Positions 20,228 through 30,319 of a DNA stretch of 37,500 bases are shown one piece after another (position 1 is the first letter of the stretch; each line of letters opens with the position of its first letter). The DNA comes from Symbiodinium natans (taxonomy: Eukaryota; Sar; Dinophyceae; Suessiales; Symbiodiniaceae). A program made the position numbers and the translations under genes. The notes beneath the pieces were generated by a model, which worked only from the letters and a program-made list of their open reading frames with translations, searched no databases and was not told the DNA's origin. The stretch spans positions 135,001-172,500 of the forward strand of contig CAJNDS010002046.1 in the NCBI GenBank assembly GCA_905221605.1, in the 5' to 3' direction.

Positions 20228-20253
20228 CAGGGGTGGACCCCTGAACACCCCCC
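20196..20253 (+). repeat. G31 homopolymer running into a hairpin
   Basis: 31 consecutive G at 20196-20226 are followed by TCAGGGG (20227-20233), loop TGGA, CCCCTGA (20238-20244), ACA and C6 (20248-20253). The hairpin stem is perfect over 7 bp and can be extended by pairing the end of the G run with the C6, with ACA bulged. Confidence 0.9.
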
Positions 20254-20259
20254 ACACCC

Positions 20260-22440
20260 TGCCCCCTCGCTGCGCTCCTGTTTTTGTTTCAAGGCTTACT
20301 CTCTTAGAAGGGCTTGAGGCTTCAATCCCTAAACCTTACATCTCAGAGGGGTATGCCTATGTTTGTAGGGCTTGCGCCCCCGGGGGACGCGAGAATACTG
20401 TGAGCAAATGTCCTTTCACTACATCCTGGGATTCTCAAGATATAAACAAACCAAACGACATATGATAGAATTCAGGTGTTGCTTATCGGAGGATGATTGC
20501 TTGAGATATCTTAGCTATGGTATAGTTTTTAGGGTAGTGTTCTGTTTTGCTTGTTCGGGTGTGATGGCTTAAGATATGACATGGCGTGCCAAAGAAAACA
20601 AGAACCCCACAGTGATGTGGGAAAAGCCCAAAATTTTACAATACATCCATCCACCTTCTGCCACGAAATCCCCAGGCACCCAATCCAGGGGAGGCTTTCG
20701 AAAGCCTTCTTCAAATCTGACAAACTTTCTTCACGCAATCGACTCCGCAGCTGCAGCGCCCTCAAGCCCCGAGGAAAGGTTTTCAAATCCTGCTTAACCT
20801 GCTCATTGCCAGTGGAATATGCCTGTCATGCTATCCTTGCACAGTCTGGGCAGCTCCCTTGAAGACGACGAGGCCAGCACGCTCAATTCAATGTTGTTCC
20901 TCAAAATTGACCTTCAACGCATTTCAGTTCTCCAAGTCCTTCCAGGCCACGCCCCCCTCCCCCCCCCCTTCCCCCCCGAGGCAATGAGAATCGTTTACTT
21001 CGAACATCCACACTCTGCAGCTGCTTCGCCGCATTCTGTCGCACGACTCTCGGCAACAATCTCTGGGCACTCCAGGAAACGCTCGGCAGAACTCTCTTGC
21101 AGGATTCTCAGGGACACTGCGGGGCTCTCTACGGCTTCTCTGGGGGGTGCCTGGAGGGTCTGTCTGCAGGTGCACTCCAAGAATACTCGAATAACTGGTG
21201 GGACTCTCTGTGGGTGCGGGGAGACCGGGTGGCACGTGGGGCGAGGAGGGCAAGGAGAAATGGCTGGCTTGAAATCTAACAACCCCACACCCTCGGTATG
21301 GGGAACAAGCCCTTAACAACCAACCTTCGCTCACACACCACCACACCAAAGCTCGCAAAGCGCTCTGATGCGTTCTCAGGACTCCCCAAGAACCCCGCAA
21401 GACTTCCGAGGTGCTCCAATGTCATGGAGAGGGAGGAGGCAGTCACCGGGCCCTGTTCTGCGAGCCCCTTCTCCTCAGACCCGTCAGGTCCGTTAGGTCC
21501 GTTAGGCGCATTCGGAAATTGCAGGGTGCTGCTGCAATGGGGTGCAAGTTCATTTTCGTGCACACGCTATTGCAACAAGATTCTGCAGCCACCCAAGTTA
21601 TCCCAAATTGCTGTCCTCCCTTTGTCAGCCTCGTGGCTCTGGGAACAATTTGAGTTTCGAGAGCTCTTTGCCGTGTAGACGGGAGCTTTTCAATGCAGGG
21701 TCCATGATGCTTCAAGATGTTGAAAAATGTGATGGTTGTAGTGCTTCTCGAACCGAACCATGTAGACACGCAGATGTAGAACAAACGCAAGAAACAAATG
21801 ATCCAAGCTGACAGCTGCTGGGCTTGGGAAACCGGAGCATGAGCATGAGACCCCTTAGCCAATCGAGTAGCAGACTAAAGCTGACAAGGAGCGCATGCAA
21901 ACGACATGGAAGGGTTTAGGGATTTTTGAGAGAGGACAAAGGAGTCGTAGGACCTATTTGGATCCATGAAGGCAAAGGGGCTTCTGGGGACCGAAACTGG
22001 CTTAATCGCAGGCGGACAATTGCCCCCAACAGATCACAGCGTGTATCACAACAGGTCACGGCACCATGAACAGCACCATGCTGGCACCATGTCACGATGA
22101 AGTTCATTGTGACAAGCGGCTGACAGGGCAACGAACTGCTCGAATCGACCCTGTGCCGGAAAGAAAAATATGAGCTCACATCTTGCATAGAGCTTGGTGT
22201 GGCCGGGATTTTGCATATTTATTTGCCAGGTTTCGAGCACTTGCTTGATTTCCAGTCTGTTCAGGTCGGGTGTAAACCATGTCGCTCCATGTGAGGTACT
22301 GATTTGACTAGCTTTGCACGCTACGCGCTCTGTGAAAAGACTGAAAGCCTCTGAGAGGAAACGCAATACAGACAGAGCTACTTGCTCGCCACCAGTAGGA
22401 GCACGAGGTTCAATTACAAGTTTCAAGTGCCTCGTCTAAT
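20260..22440. other. No supported gene
   Basis: Weak telomere-like words (CTAAACC, TTAGAAGGG) lie at about 20295-20340. C-rich runs lie at about 20949-20978. Three copies of GCACCATG at 13-16-bp spacing lie at about 22062-22090. A + frame at 21298-21678 and antisense frames are ordinary in length. Confidence 0.45.
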
Positions 22441-22453
22441 CAGAAGGGTAGTT

Positions 22454-22735
22454 ATGTTCGGATCATCAACAGCATGCAGAGATCGTGTCTGTTTTGGTTG
22501 TCGCTTGGCAACGAATGTGCCGAATCCTACACGCTTGCCGGAAGCACCAGCATGCAGTCTTGACATGCAGGGCTTGCAGTCAGCGATCTTGGAATCAGGC
22601 GAGCCAAAAGCGGGGGAGGGCATGGGGCAGCAGCCAAAGACCCATCAAGCTGACCTTGTCAGCAGCAGTGAGGAAGTCCAGGAAAGACCTCGCGACATTG
22701 GCTTTGTCTTCTCGAGCAATTATACAATGCTTTGA
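22454..22735 (+). CDS. Small unidentified open frame
   Basis: ATG at 22454, TGA at 22733-22735, 93 residues; the frame is open back to about 22382. The N-terminal part holds CRDRVCFGC, and the C-terminal half is Gln/Glu/Ser-rich with SSSEEVQE. Composition is mixed and protein-like, with no clear domain. Three cysteines are not enough to claim a zinc site. An antisense frame at 22423-22623 shadows it. Confidence 0.2.
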   Translation: MFGSSTACRDRVCFGCRLATNVPNPTRLPEAPACSLDMQGLQSAILESGEPKAGEGMGQQPKTHQADLVSSSEEVQERPRDIGFVFSSNYTML

Positions 22736-22739
22736 CCCG

Positions 22740-23620
22740 AAAAGTCTGTCCGCGGCATTTCCCCGCCCGAAGCTTGTCTTTACGAATGTCTATCCGCGAC
22801 ATTCCACGACATTCTTCAGTTGCACCTGCCCTGCATCTGCTCCAAGCGTGAGCCCAGGAAGTGCGCAGCTTTGAGGGAGGGGTTCTGGAAGGTCAAATCC
22901 TTGGAGCGCAGGATCGCTTGCAGGAGGGAGGAACTTCCTCCCACATGTCCATCCGTTTAAGCTTCGGCGGTTTTTGTGGAATGGTCTTTCATGGTAAGCC
23001 GATCACAAGACAGGAGGTGTCTGGAAGACCTTGAGAATGACAGGGGAAGTACTGCAGGAACAGCAGGAAGAATGCAGAAAGAGCCAGACATGCTTGTGCC
23101 GAAAACCGTCTTTAAATCCCCTATGACTCGCTGACGCGAGTATCTCACTGCAAAAGGCTTCAGTGAAGAACGGCTCAGGGCTCTGCGGTGAGTTTCAAGC
23201 CTTTGGCTTCCGAACTTTCAGGGGGCACTGCTAGTCATACGATGTACTCGGTTGTGCGACGCCACTAAGCCCTAAACAGCTCCTGGAACCGGATCAACCA
23301 TTCTGGACCCTAAGCACGAACTGCAGTTGCGGCCGATCGGCGTGGTTGAGGATCGCTTCTGCATCGCACTGGCTTGACAGAACGGCCTGGAACCCAGACT
23401 TCAACACCAGGGTGTCGTATGGGGGTACCCTGGAGCTTACCAGTCTCACAAATTCCCAGAATCTCGCGGACACTTCTCTTGAGAATCTGAGAGTAGACTT
23501 CTCCGAAGCCACGAAGCCTTGATGAGAGATCTCTACCCCTAGCGCCATGGCCACCATGCCGGGCCCTTGCACGACAGGCTCCTGATAGACCCCGACCGTG
23601 GAGAGCCACGGCCTCCATAC
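22740..23620. other. No supported gene
   Basis: Short frames only. A donor-like GTGAGTTTCAAG at 23188 repeats the 12-mer seen at 8694. I could not pair it with an exon. Confidence 0.45.
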
Positions 23621-23621
23621 G

Positions 23622-23641
23622 CCCCCCCCCCCCCCCCCCCC
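23622..23641. repeat. C20 homopolymer
   Basis: Twenty consecutive C. A little downstream (about 23656-23683) TGTAAGCACC, TGTAAACACT and TGTAAGGCC form three loose repeats. Confidence 0.9.
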
Positions 23642-23699
23642 TACCTAGGAAAAAAATGTAAGCACCTGTAAACACTTGTAAGGCCTGAACCTCTTCCCT

Positions 23700-24670
23700 A
23701 CTTTCCTTAGACCGTCCAAAAGGTTGACGGTGTGGGCAATCAAAATTTCGAGCGGCTCGCGCAGCCGTCAGGGAGGCGTTCACTGCAGCCTTCGACACGA
23801 TGAGCTCCGAGAACCTGGCCGTGATGCCTTTGCCCTTTTTTCTTCGACGAGATTCCAGATGCTGGACACCACTCTGCGTTCTCTACCTCTGATGCTTGTT
23901 GAATCCTGATCAATGGTATCGGCCTGGGTCGATCTGATGTCTGAAGTCAGCTTGTGCAGGCATTCGGCCCTGAAGTGCCGTGGCTCCCTCAAATAAGCGC
24001 TGCTTAGCGCTTTGGCAAAAGAGCCCCAGACCAACGCGACTTAGAGCCTGCGGACAACCGCGCCTCTAATTTTTAGCTGATGCCACTGCCACAAGAATAC
24101 CGGGTCTGGTTTTCAATGGGTCGACTGTTATGACACCTGGCAGGTGCCATATCTCGTTGCTTGCAGCTCCTAAACGCGTCCATTGGTGAGAGAAGAATAA
24201 AGGACAAGTTGTTGCATAACCCTCTTTGCTACGGAGGTCTGGCCTCCCGAAGTATTACACGCGCCCTACTGCTTCCTCTTGAAAGGCCCAACCTTTCATG
24301 TCAACGGGAACAAAGGGCAACAACTTTGTGGCTCGCTTTGGTGACTGGGCGGACTTCTTGAGGGCCGTGGGAAGTAACACAAGTAACACAGCCATGTCAG
24401 TGAGGCAAGGAGCTGGTAGACAAAATACTCCACAACGAACCACCTGACAATTTTGTTGCTAGGAGATTGTTTACAGGATCAGAGGCAGCCGAGCAAAACT
24501 TGCCAAGCCGCATAAGCCACATAGGTCCGATAATGATAAATTGCCGAAAGATCTGCCACAAAATCACATCCTCAGATGCTTCGAGCGATTCGAGTGGTCG
24601 GGAGAAGCTGCTGAATCAACGCCATCCACATCCACAGTCATATCAACATGCCCAGAAACAATGCTAAAAA
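23700..24670. other. No supported gene
   Basis: Overlapping frames of up to 162 codons on the minus strand (23310-23798) cross the C20 run, which makes them suspect. Nothing else stands out. Confidence 0.45.
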
Positions 24671-24677
24671 ACCAAAG

Positions 24678-24731
24678 CCCCCCCCCCCCCCCAAACACAC
24701 CTCCCAAAGGGATTCCCCCCCCCCCCCCCCC
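24678..24731. repeat. Paired C15 and C17 homopolymers
   Basis: C15 at 24678-24692 and C17 at 24715-24731 are separated by 22 bases containing AAACACACCTCCC. Frames across them are Pro- or Gly-rich artefacts. Just beyond, AGCAAAG is repeated three times at 24837-24857. Confidence 0.9.
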
Positions 24732-25273
24732 GGATTCCTCTTCTTTAAACGAGAAGGCCCAGGCTCCCACCACCAGAGGTTCAGCGCCGGGCCGGAGCCA
24801 CGGAAGGCCGGGACAGGAGCTTGGATGATCCTCAGAGCAAAGAGCAAAGAGCAAAGAGGAGAGCGAGAGAGCAAACTTCCCAGATGCTGGCGCATGGTCC
24901 GTGGCCCCAGGTCCAGCATCGAAAAATAGCCAAGGGTCGTAAAGAAGATTTGCGCAAAGGCAGCCTCCCAGTTTTGGGCAACGTTCGAGAGGAACACTTC
25001 TCTATACGGGGTTCTTTCTGGGGTGAGGTAGAAAAGGTAGTTTTTCAGGATCGAAGGAATGTTCCTAAACTTGCTTATTTCGAGGCAAGAAGGGGATCAA
25101 CAAAGAGAGCATCAAGACAGTTTCAATGAAGAACAGCTGGGCCGGATGTATGAATATCCCCCCCTCCTTTCAAGTGGCAAAGACAGGTTTGGGCGGATTC
25201 ACAGCGTATTTGCAGGAGTTCCTCTCCATAGCGTGAGGTTCCTAACAGCGAGGCATGCCGTGGTTAACGGGGA

Positions 25274-25285
25274 GGGGGGGGGGGG
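25274..25285. repeat. G12 homopolymer
   Basis: One of several medium runs in this part of the window. The others are G11 at 26439-26449, G11 at 27097-27107 and C12 at 27287-27298. Confidence 0.9.
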
Positions 25286-25766
25286 CGGCTTCTTTTGTCG
25301 ACGACATGATGTTCTTCCAGCGAGCCTGCCCAGCTCAAAAGGCCCCCTCCACCCATTGGCAAACACTACGCTCGGATGACGCCTTCCTTTACCAAATAGT
25401 GCTTTGGATGTGTTTTGATGCTTACATGGTTGTAAAGGCCGATCCCTTCTATTTTGCTATGCTGCTTCTCTAGGAACGGCCCAGGGACCGAGGACAGGAC
25501 CAGGGTGCGGGTGGGGTCAAAGCGGCCTTCCGGTGGTCACAAAACAAAAAGCCTGCGAAGACTCGGACGATGATCATCCTTGGTCCGAATGTGACTGTCA
25601 TGATCATCTGCTACACTTGCACCGGCAAGGAACAACGGTGACAGCGCAACGAAAACCAACAGGGACGCAGTGGACTTGGACTGCAAAGTTTCGGCCGTTC
25701 GGGGTTAGTTGGGGGGCTTCGGAGCTGTAAGACTCAAGCTGGCTCAGGTTTGACGTTTTGTAAGGG

Positions 25767-25846
25767 CACTGCAGGGAACTGCAGTGTACTGCAGTGTACT
25801 GCAGTGTACTGCAGTGTACTGCAGTTCACTGCAGGGCACTTCAGGG
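25767..25846 (+). repeat. 10-bp minisatellite of palindromic units
   Basis: Eight units of 10 bp: CACTGCAGGG, four to five near-identical copies of TACTGCAGTG, TACTGCAGTT, then CACTGCAGGG again and a decayed CACTTCAGGG. Each central unit contains the 8-bp palindrome ACTGCAGT. The period is one helical turn. Cys/Leu/Gln-rich frames across it are repeat artefacts. Confidence 0.95.
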
Positions 25847-25849
25847 CTT

Positions 25850-27400
25850 CAAGTGGCTTTCGTTAAGCCGGCCCAGAAGCAAAGCGTCCCGATCCGCCAT
25901 GCTCAGAGCACGAATCTCGCACCTCATCTTTACAAGCATGGTGAAATGTACAGTATGCACGTGTATGCACTTTCTTTGTCACAAGTTTGGAATGGTTTGG
26001 AACCTTCGCAAAGATAAACATCGTGTCCAAGACCACCCAAGGCACTGGATATAGACCAGGAGGGCATTGTATCCCGTGGCAAGCGCCGTGACGCTCCGAT
26101 TTCCACGGTGCAGTCTGCTCTGAATCAGAACAGTGTACAACAGAAAGGTCACAGTTGCCGGGACGATGGACACGTCCTGAGATCTGTGAAGTGCTGCCAG
26201 CAAAAAAACCAGGAGACAAACTGCAAACTCGACGCAAGCCCTTGTGAAAGATTGCAGCAGCCTACAAAGTGGCCGGAATCCTAACTGCCAGCTCTGAGAT
26301 GGAGGAATCCCATGCCCCATGTCTCGTTTCCCCGCACTGACAAAGCGTCGAATGTGGGCAGCGATGCCAAGCCGAATTGCGTGGCCTCTCAAAACTGTAG
26401 AGATGGTGTGAGGCTTTCTGTGCTTTTTGTTCCGTTCTGGGGGGGGGGGTACGGGATTTTGATATGGTTCTGTTGTGCACGGGTGCTGAGTGGAGGTTTG
26501 AAACTAAAAATTTGAACATGCGCAGACACTTCGAGTGTTCTCCCAGCCTTGAGCCAAACGAACATGCAGTGCGCAAAGCACCTGAGCCAACTCTGCCCTC
26601 TCGAACTGCACACCTCAAATCTTCGAATCCTCGAATCCTGAACCTCCACAGTCTCGTTATGGCTATGCTATGCGGCTTTTCTTGGCTCAGGGGTTTAAGT
26701 TCAAGTTTTAAGTTCAAGTGTGCTCGTGAGTGGGCAGGCGGTGTAGATTGAACACACGCCTGTGTTGCGAATTCCTTGCGTGTGGACGCTTACTTTGGGT
26801 CTGCTTGGCTTTGGGGATTGGGCGGCTCTGATCGTCTGTGTAAGACTGTGCCTCACTTGATCTGTCCCGAAAAAGGCTCGGCTGCCTGGAAAGACTCTTG
26901 AAAGGCCCATACTGGCAGGTTTGTTGAACCATGCCCAGTCACAGAAAGCTGACGTAGTCCATCAGAGTATAGCAGGTTTCCACCCTGGGATCTGGGGATG
27001 GACTGAAAGGGAAACATGAGTCAGTATGAGCTGTGAAGGGCATCTGCACAAGCCCTTTCAACCAGGGACTTCGGGATCTCAGACCATTCAAAGTGAGGGG
27101 GGGGGGGAGGCCGACATAGTGGAGTGACGGGCCGTAACGGAGACCCAGGGGCAAAGCCATAACGACAGGCCTGTAACTGAACCCGGCCGATGGAAACCAC
27201 GGAGTTGTAGCAGAAACCGCCGGGAACATACAACCGGAACTAGCAAGGGTTGCAACAGAAACCAGATAACCGGAACAATGAAACTTCCCCCCCCCCCCTT
27301 GCACTTTGGGGATTAGGGTTTAAAGAGCAGGGGGGTTCAAAATGAAAAGTGAATGTATGGGGATTGTTGTTGTTTTATGGCTTCCATTTCCGTGTCCACA
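25850..27400. other. No supported gene
   Basis: Ordinary frames on both strands, the longest a minus frame of 151 codons at 26262-26717. GTTTAAGTTCAAGTTTTAAGTTCAAG at about 26690-26716 is a short tandem. A telomere-like GATTAGGGTTTAAAG lies at 27311. Confidence 0.45.
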
Positions 27401-27411
27401 TGGGGCTTGAC

Positions 27412-28310
27412 TTACATCCCACTTGGCCCACACCCAGTCCCCCAGTCGCCCAGCGTACTCATGTTGAAAGACTGAAGCTCCCACACTTCCAAACTTCTGA
27501 AGCCAAGCTGAACCCACGCGTTGCGAGTTTGGAGGGTTGCAGTGTGCAGTGAGCCTCCATCAGCTTGTGCTTTGTGTGGTGGGCTTTTTTGGGCTTTCTG
27601 GAGTGTGCTTCCAGACGGGAGATGCCTCTTCTGCTCCAGAAATCGCTCCAGGCTCTTGTTGTCGACCTGCAGTTCGCTGGGATTCGGGTGAAGGGCTGCG
27701 TCTGCGTCGTGGGCAAGCCCCCGTGTGGCCCTGTCCACCATCTGCCCTGCAGACATTCAAAGACAGCCATGTGAGTCATGTGGCATCCTGGCACCCTCCT
27801 GCTCCTTGAACATATGTGAAACCTCATGACTTGCAACCAGCCCTACGCGACAACAACAGTTTCTAGCCCGGTCCTATCACAGCTGAGCCCAAGCTAAATC
27901 CCAAACCCAATTCCACCTGCTTTGACGGCTTGGAGCAGCTCTTCTCGGCATAGATCTTGTCGATGCCTGAGGTCACCACTAGAGCTTTGCATCTGAAATC
28001 TCAGACATTCTCAGGCTGCAAGTCGTGAGTCAATGCTGTAGCTTCCTGACAACCATCTTGGGCTTCTTCGTGGGCTCTACAGGATACAGGGCCTCAGGGA
28101 CAGCATTGGGGGAACTATGTCTGCCAGGCTGCACAGGCGAGCTATCCGGCCGGAGTTGACAGCAGCCACTGGGGCCTTCCAAGGGTTGCATGAGTTGCAG
28201 CTTGGGCCTCGAGATCCACTGAGACAGCTTTGTAACCATCCACAAAACATTCCCAACATCAGCCAGCTCCCTGTACCGCAACACAACTCCCTCCCGCCAA
28301 GAGGATGGGC
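27412..28310 (-). CDS. Possible three-exon gene, unidentified
   Basis: Exon A runs from about 28300 down to 28081 and contains LADVGNVLWMVTKLSQW; an ATG occurs within it. A candidate 88-bp intron (donor GTAGAG, branch-like TTGACTCAC, acceptor TTTCAG) leads to exon B, 27992-27917. A 170-bp intron (donor CAG/GTGGAA, acceptor TCTGCAG/GG) leads to exon C, 27746-27412, ending in TAA. Phases agree at both joins: the B-C join is phase 1 and creates a Gly codon, giving LLQAVKA-G-QMVDRATRG. Exon C has a hydrophilic LERFLEQK segment and then a Lys/Gln/His-rich stretch. No domain is recognised. Codon statistics are only mildly coding-like; + frames at 27537-27809 are alternatives. Confidence 0.22.
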
Positions 28311-28349
28311 AAGAGTTCCAGGCTCAGCACGACCACGCCCTGCCACATG

Positions 28350-28420
28350 CTGCAACAAATATTGCAACAGCATTGCAACATATTGCGACGTACTGCGACG
28401 TACTGCGACTCTGCGACTCC
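28350..28420 (+). repeat. 10-11-bp minisatellite (TTGCAACA../TGCGACGTAC)
   Basis: Three loose 11-mers with TTGCAACA are followed by TTGCGACG, TACTGCGACG, TACTGCGACT and CTGCGACTCC. A drift from TGCAACA to TGCGACG can be followed along the array. It lies upstream of the proposed minus-strand exon A. Confidence 0.85.
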
Positions 28421-28479
28421 TACACGTTCGTTGCTGCTCTACATCTGCACGAATATGGCTATTGATTTTTTGCGTCACC

Positions 28480-29560
28480 GCACTCGTTTGATATTTGTCG
28501 GCGGGTACGTGGTACGTGGCGACGATGTGCCTACTCCTCTGATGATCCCCTTCCGACTGCTCGTGTTCATCAGAATGGGGAACTTACCGGCTGATTGTTG
28601 CTGATTCTCATTCCTTTGTTGCTCGAAGGTGTAGAACTTCAGAACCACCAGAACCCCACCGCCCAGTTTACATGTCGTCGGTTACGGTTACATGGTTGCA
28701 CTCCCTCCACATGACATAAACGAAAGCAAGGCCCCTGTATGAGAAGCAATCTTCACAAAGCCCCAACAAGGATCCGAGACTGTTTGGCTTGGGAAGGTTG
28801 TTGGGTGTGGGACGTGGACCTTCCCCATGATCATGTCGTCCGAGATATCCGACGCATCCAACATTGCTTCTTGGGTGCCCGATTAAACACAAGAAGTAAA
28901 ACCAAAAGGCATCATACAAAGGCAATGCTGGTGACCGTGGAAACCCGCAGCGCCCGTATCTGCACTTCTCTACCCCCGATCCGGTTTTGAGGCGTGCAGG
29001 CAGCTGCAAGCAAGGGTTAAAACTACCTAACTTGTACTGGATGTGGCTGAGCAACCGATTTCGGGCCAGATCACCCCTAAGTGCCCGTGCCACATGATCC
29101 ACGAGATGATCCACTCTTTTTCCACAAGGAGCAGCCTTCTTTTCTTGCGCTTTGAACTGGTGACATGCCAGAATTCTTTAAAAAAAGAGGGAGAGAAACA
29201 TCTTGTATTCGCGCAGTGCGGAGCTGAAGGCCTACGCGAACAATTTTCGTCCGTTTCTGTACAATGCGATGGGCTACCGCACACTTGAAGATGCTGTGCT
29301 AACTTCTCTTGCTTCTGTCCTCTTGCTGCCAAGACAGGCAAAGTCCACTGGATGTGTCTAAGTCATTCTAAGTCTATGTCTATGGCTTTTGCTAACGTCA
29401 CCGGCTATGACCCGGGTTGGGGATGGCTGGGGGGATCAATTATGTTTTGGTTACCATCTTCTGTCACTTCTGTTATCGTTCTTGGGCTCTGAGTCTTTGA
29501 GGTTCCGAGCTGTGAGGCTATCGGGCTTCAAGTTGCGACTTTCGGGCATCGATCGCTTCT
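28480..29560. other. No supported gene
   Basis: GTACGTG is repeated at about 28506-28519. A minus frame of 148 codons at 28668-29114 is unremarkable. Telomere-like ACTTAGGGCTTCGAG occurs at about 29569. Confidence 0.4.
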
Positions 29561-29564
29561 GTTC

Positions 29565-30317
29565 TTGGACTTAGGGCTTCGAGTTGATGGCGTGTTTCGA
29601 GGTCACTTCTGTTCTTGGCCAGAAAGGGAACAGGGGAGCAAGTCTGGAGACACGGCGATGAATCGCCAAGATGCGAGACATAACTCGTCCGACAACACGA
29701 ATCACGGGAAAGCCACACCGTGGTCAGCTTTGGAAGGCAGCCCAGCAGCCCATGCTTCTCGAAGTGGCACCTGCAGAGAGGCTTACCCACTGTTGAAGCC
29801 ACTACATGGCAACAGCGATGTCCTTGGCATGCTAGGGTCTGCCAGAGTCTGCTCGAGTCTGCCAGCGCCTCTTTAGAAGCATGATGGGCAACAAGCTTAG
29901 AGCCGACCCCGGGCAGGGTGCCGCCACTGACCCGAGAGCTTTCCCAAGGCAGAGTAACAAAAAAGCCCACAGGCGGCAAGAAAGAAACATAATCCGAGTG
30001 AGGAGCTCTTCCCTTGAAGGAGGAGCTCTTCGGAGCGCCAGGAGTGCCATGAGCGCCAAAGATGCCTCTACAAATATCGCGAAGCTCGAGGAGGAGCCCA
30101 AGGTCGGAGGTGAGCGCTTCCGTCGCTCGCCTGTTTAGACTGTTTAGACACAACATGGCTTGGGTTGGCATATGGAAGTCGCGATCTCCTGAATTCCAAG
30201 TGCTCTGCTTGCGGGGTACTTGGGGGGCTTGCTTCTCAGCATGGACGCATCTGCACGTGCTTGAACTGCCAAGTGACAGGAATGCCGCTGACAAGGCTCT
30301 CACGACTGACGTCCTAA
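29565..30317 (+). CDS. Possible three-exon gene with a Cys-rich C-terminus
   Basis: Exon 1 is open to about 29818 (ATG at 29658). A 46-bp intron with a weak GTCCTT donor leads to exon 2, about 29865-30109. This ends at a strong donor GGAG/GTGAGC; RNY and G-first codons are somewhat enriched in it. A 38-bp intron ending TGTTTAG leads to exon 3, 30148-30317 (TAA). The last join is phase 1 and makes an Asp codon. Exon 3 encodes Cys-x2-Cys-x13-Cys-x-Cys-x2-Cys with a His four residues before the third Cys, which could bind metal. No family is recognised. A continuous 261-codon frame on the minus strand (30303-29518) covers the same DNA in the complementary register and is a serious alternative. 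The 11-mer AGGAGCTCTTC is repeated at 30001 and 30021. Confidence 0.22.
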
Positions 30318-30319
30318 GC

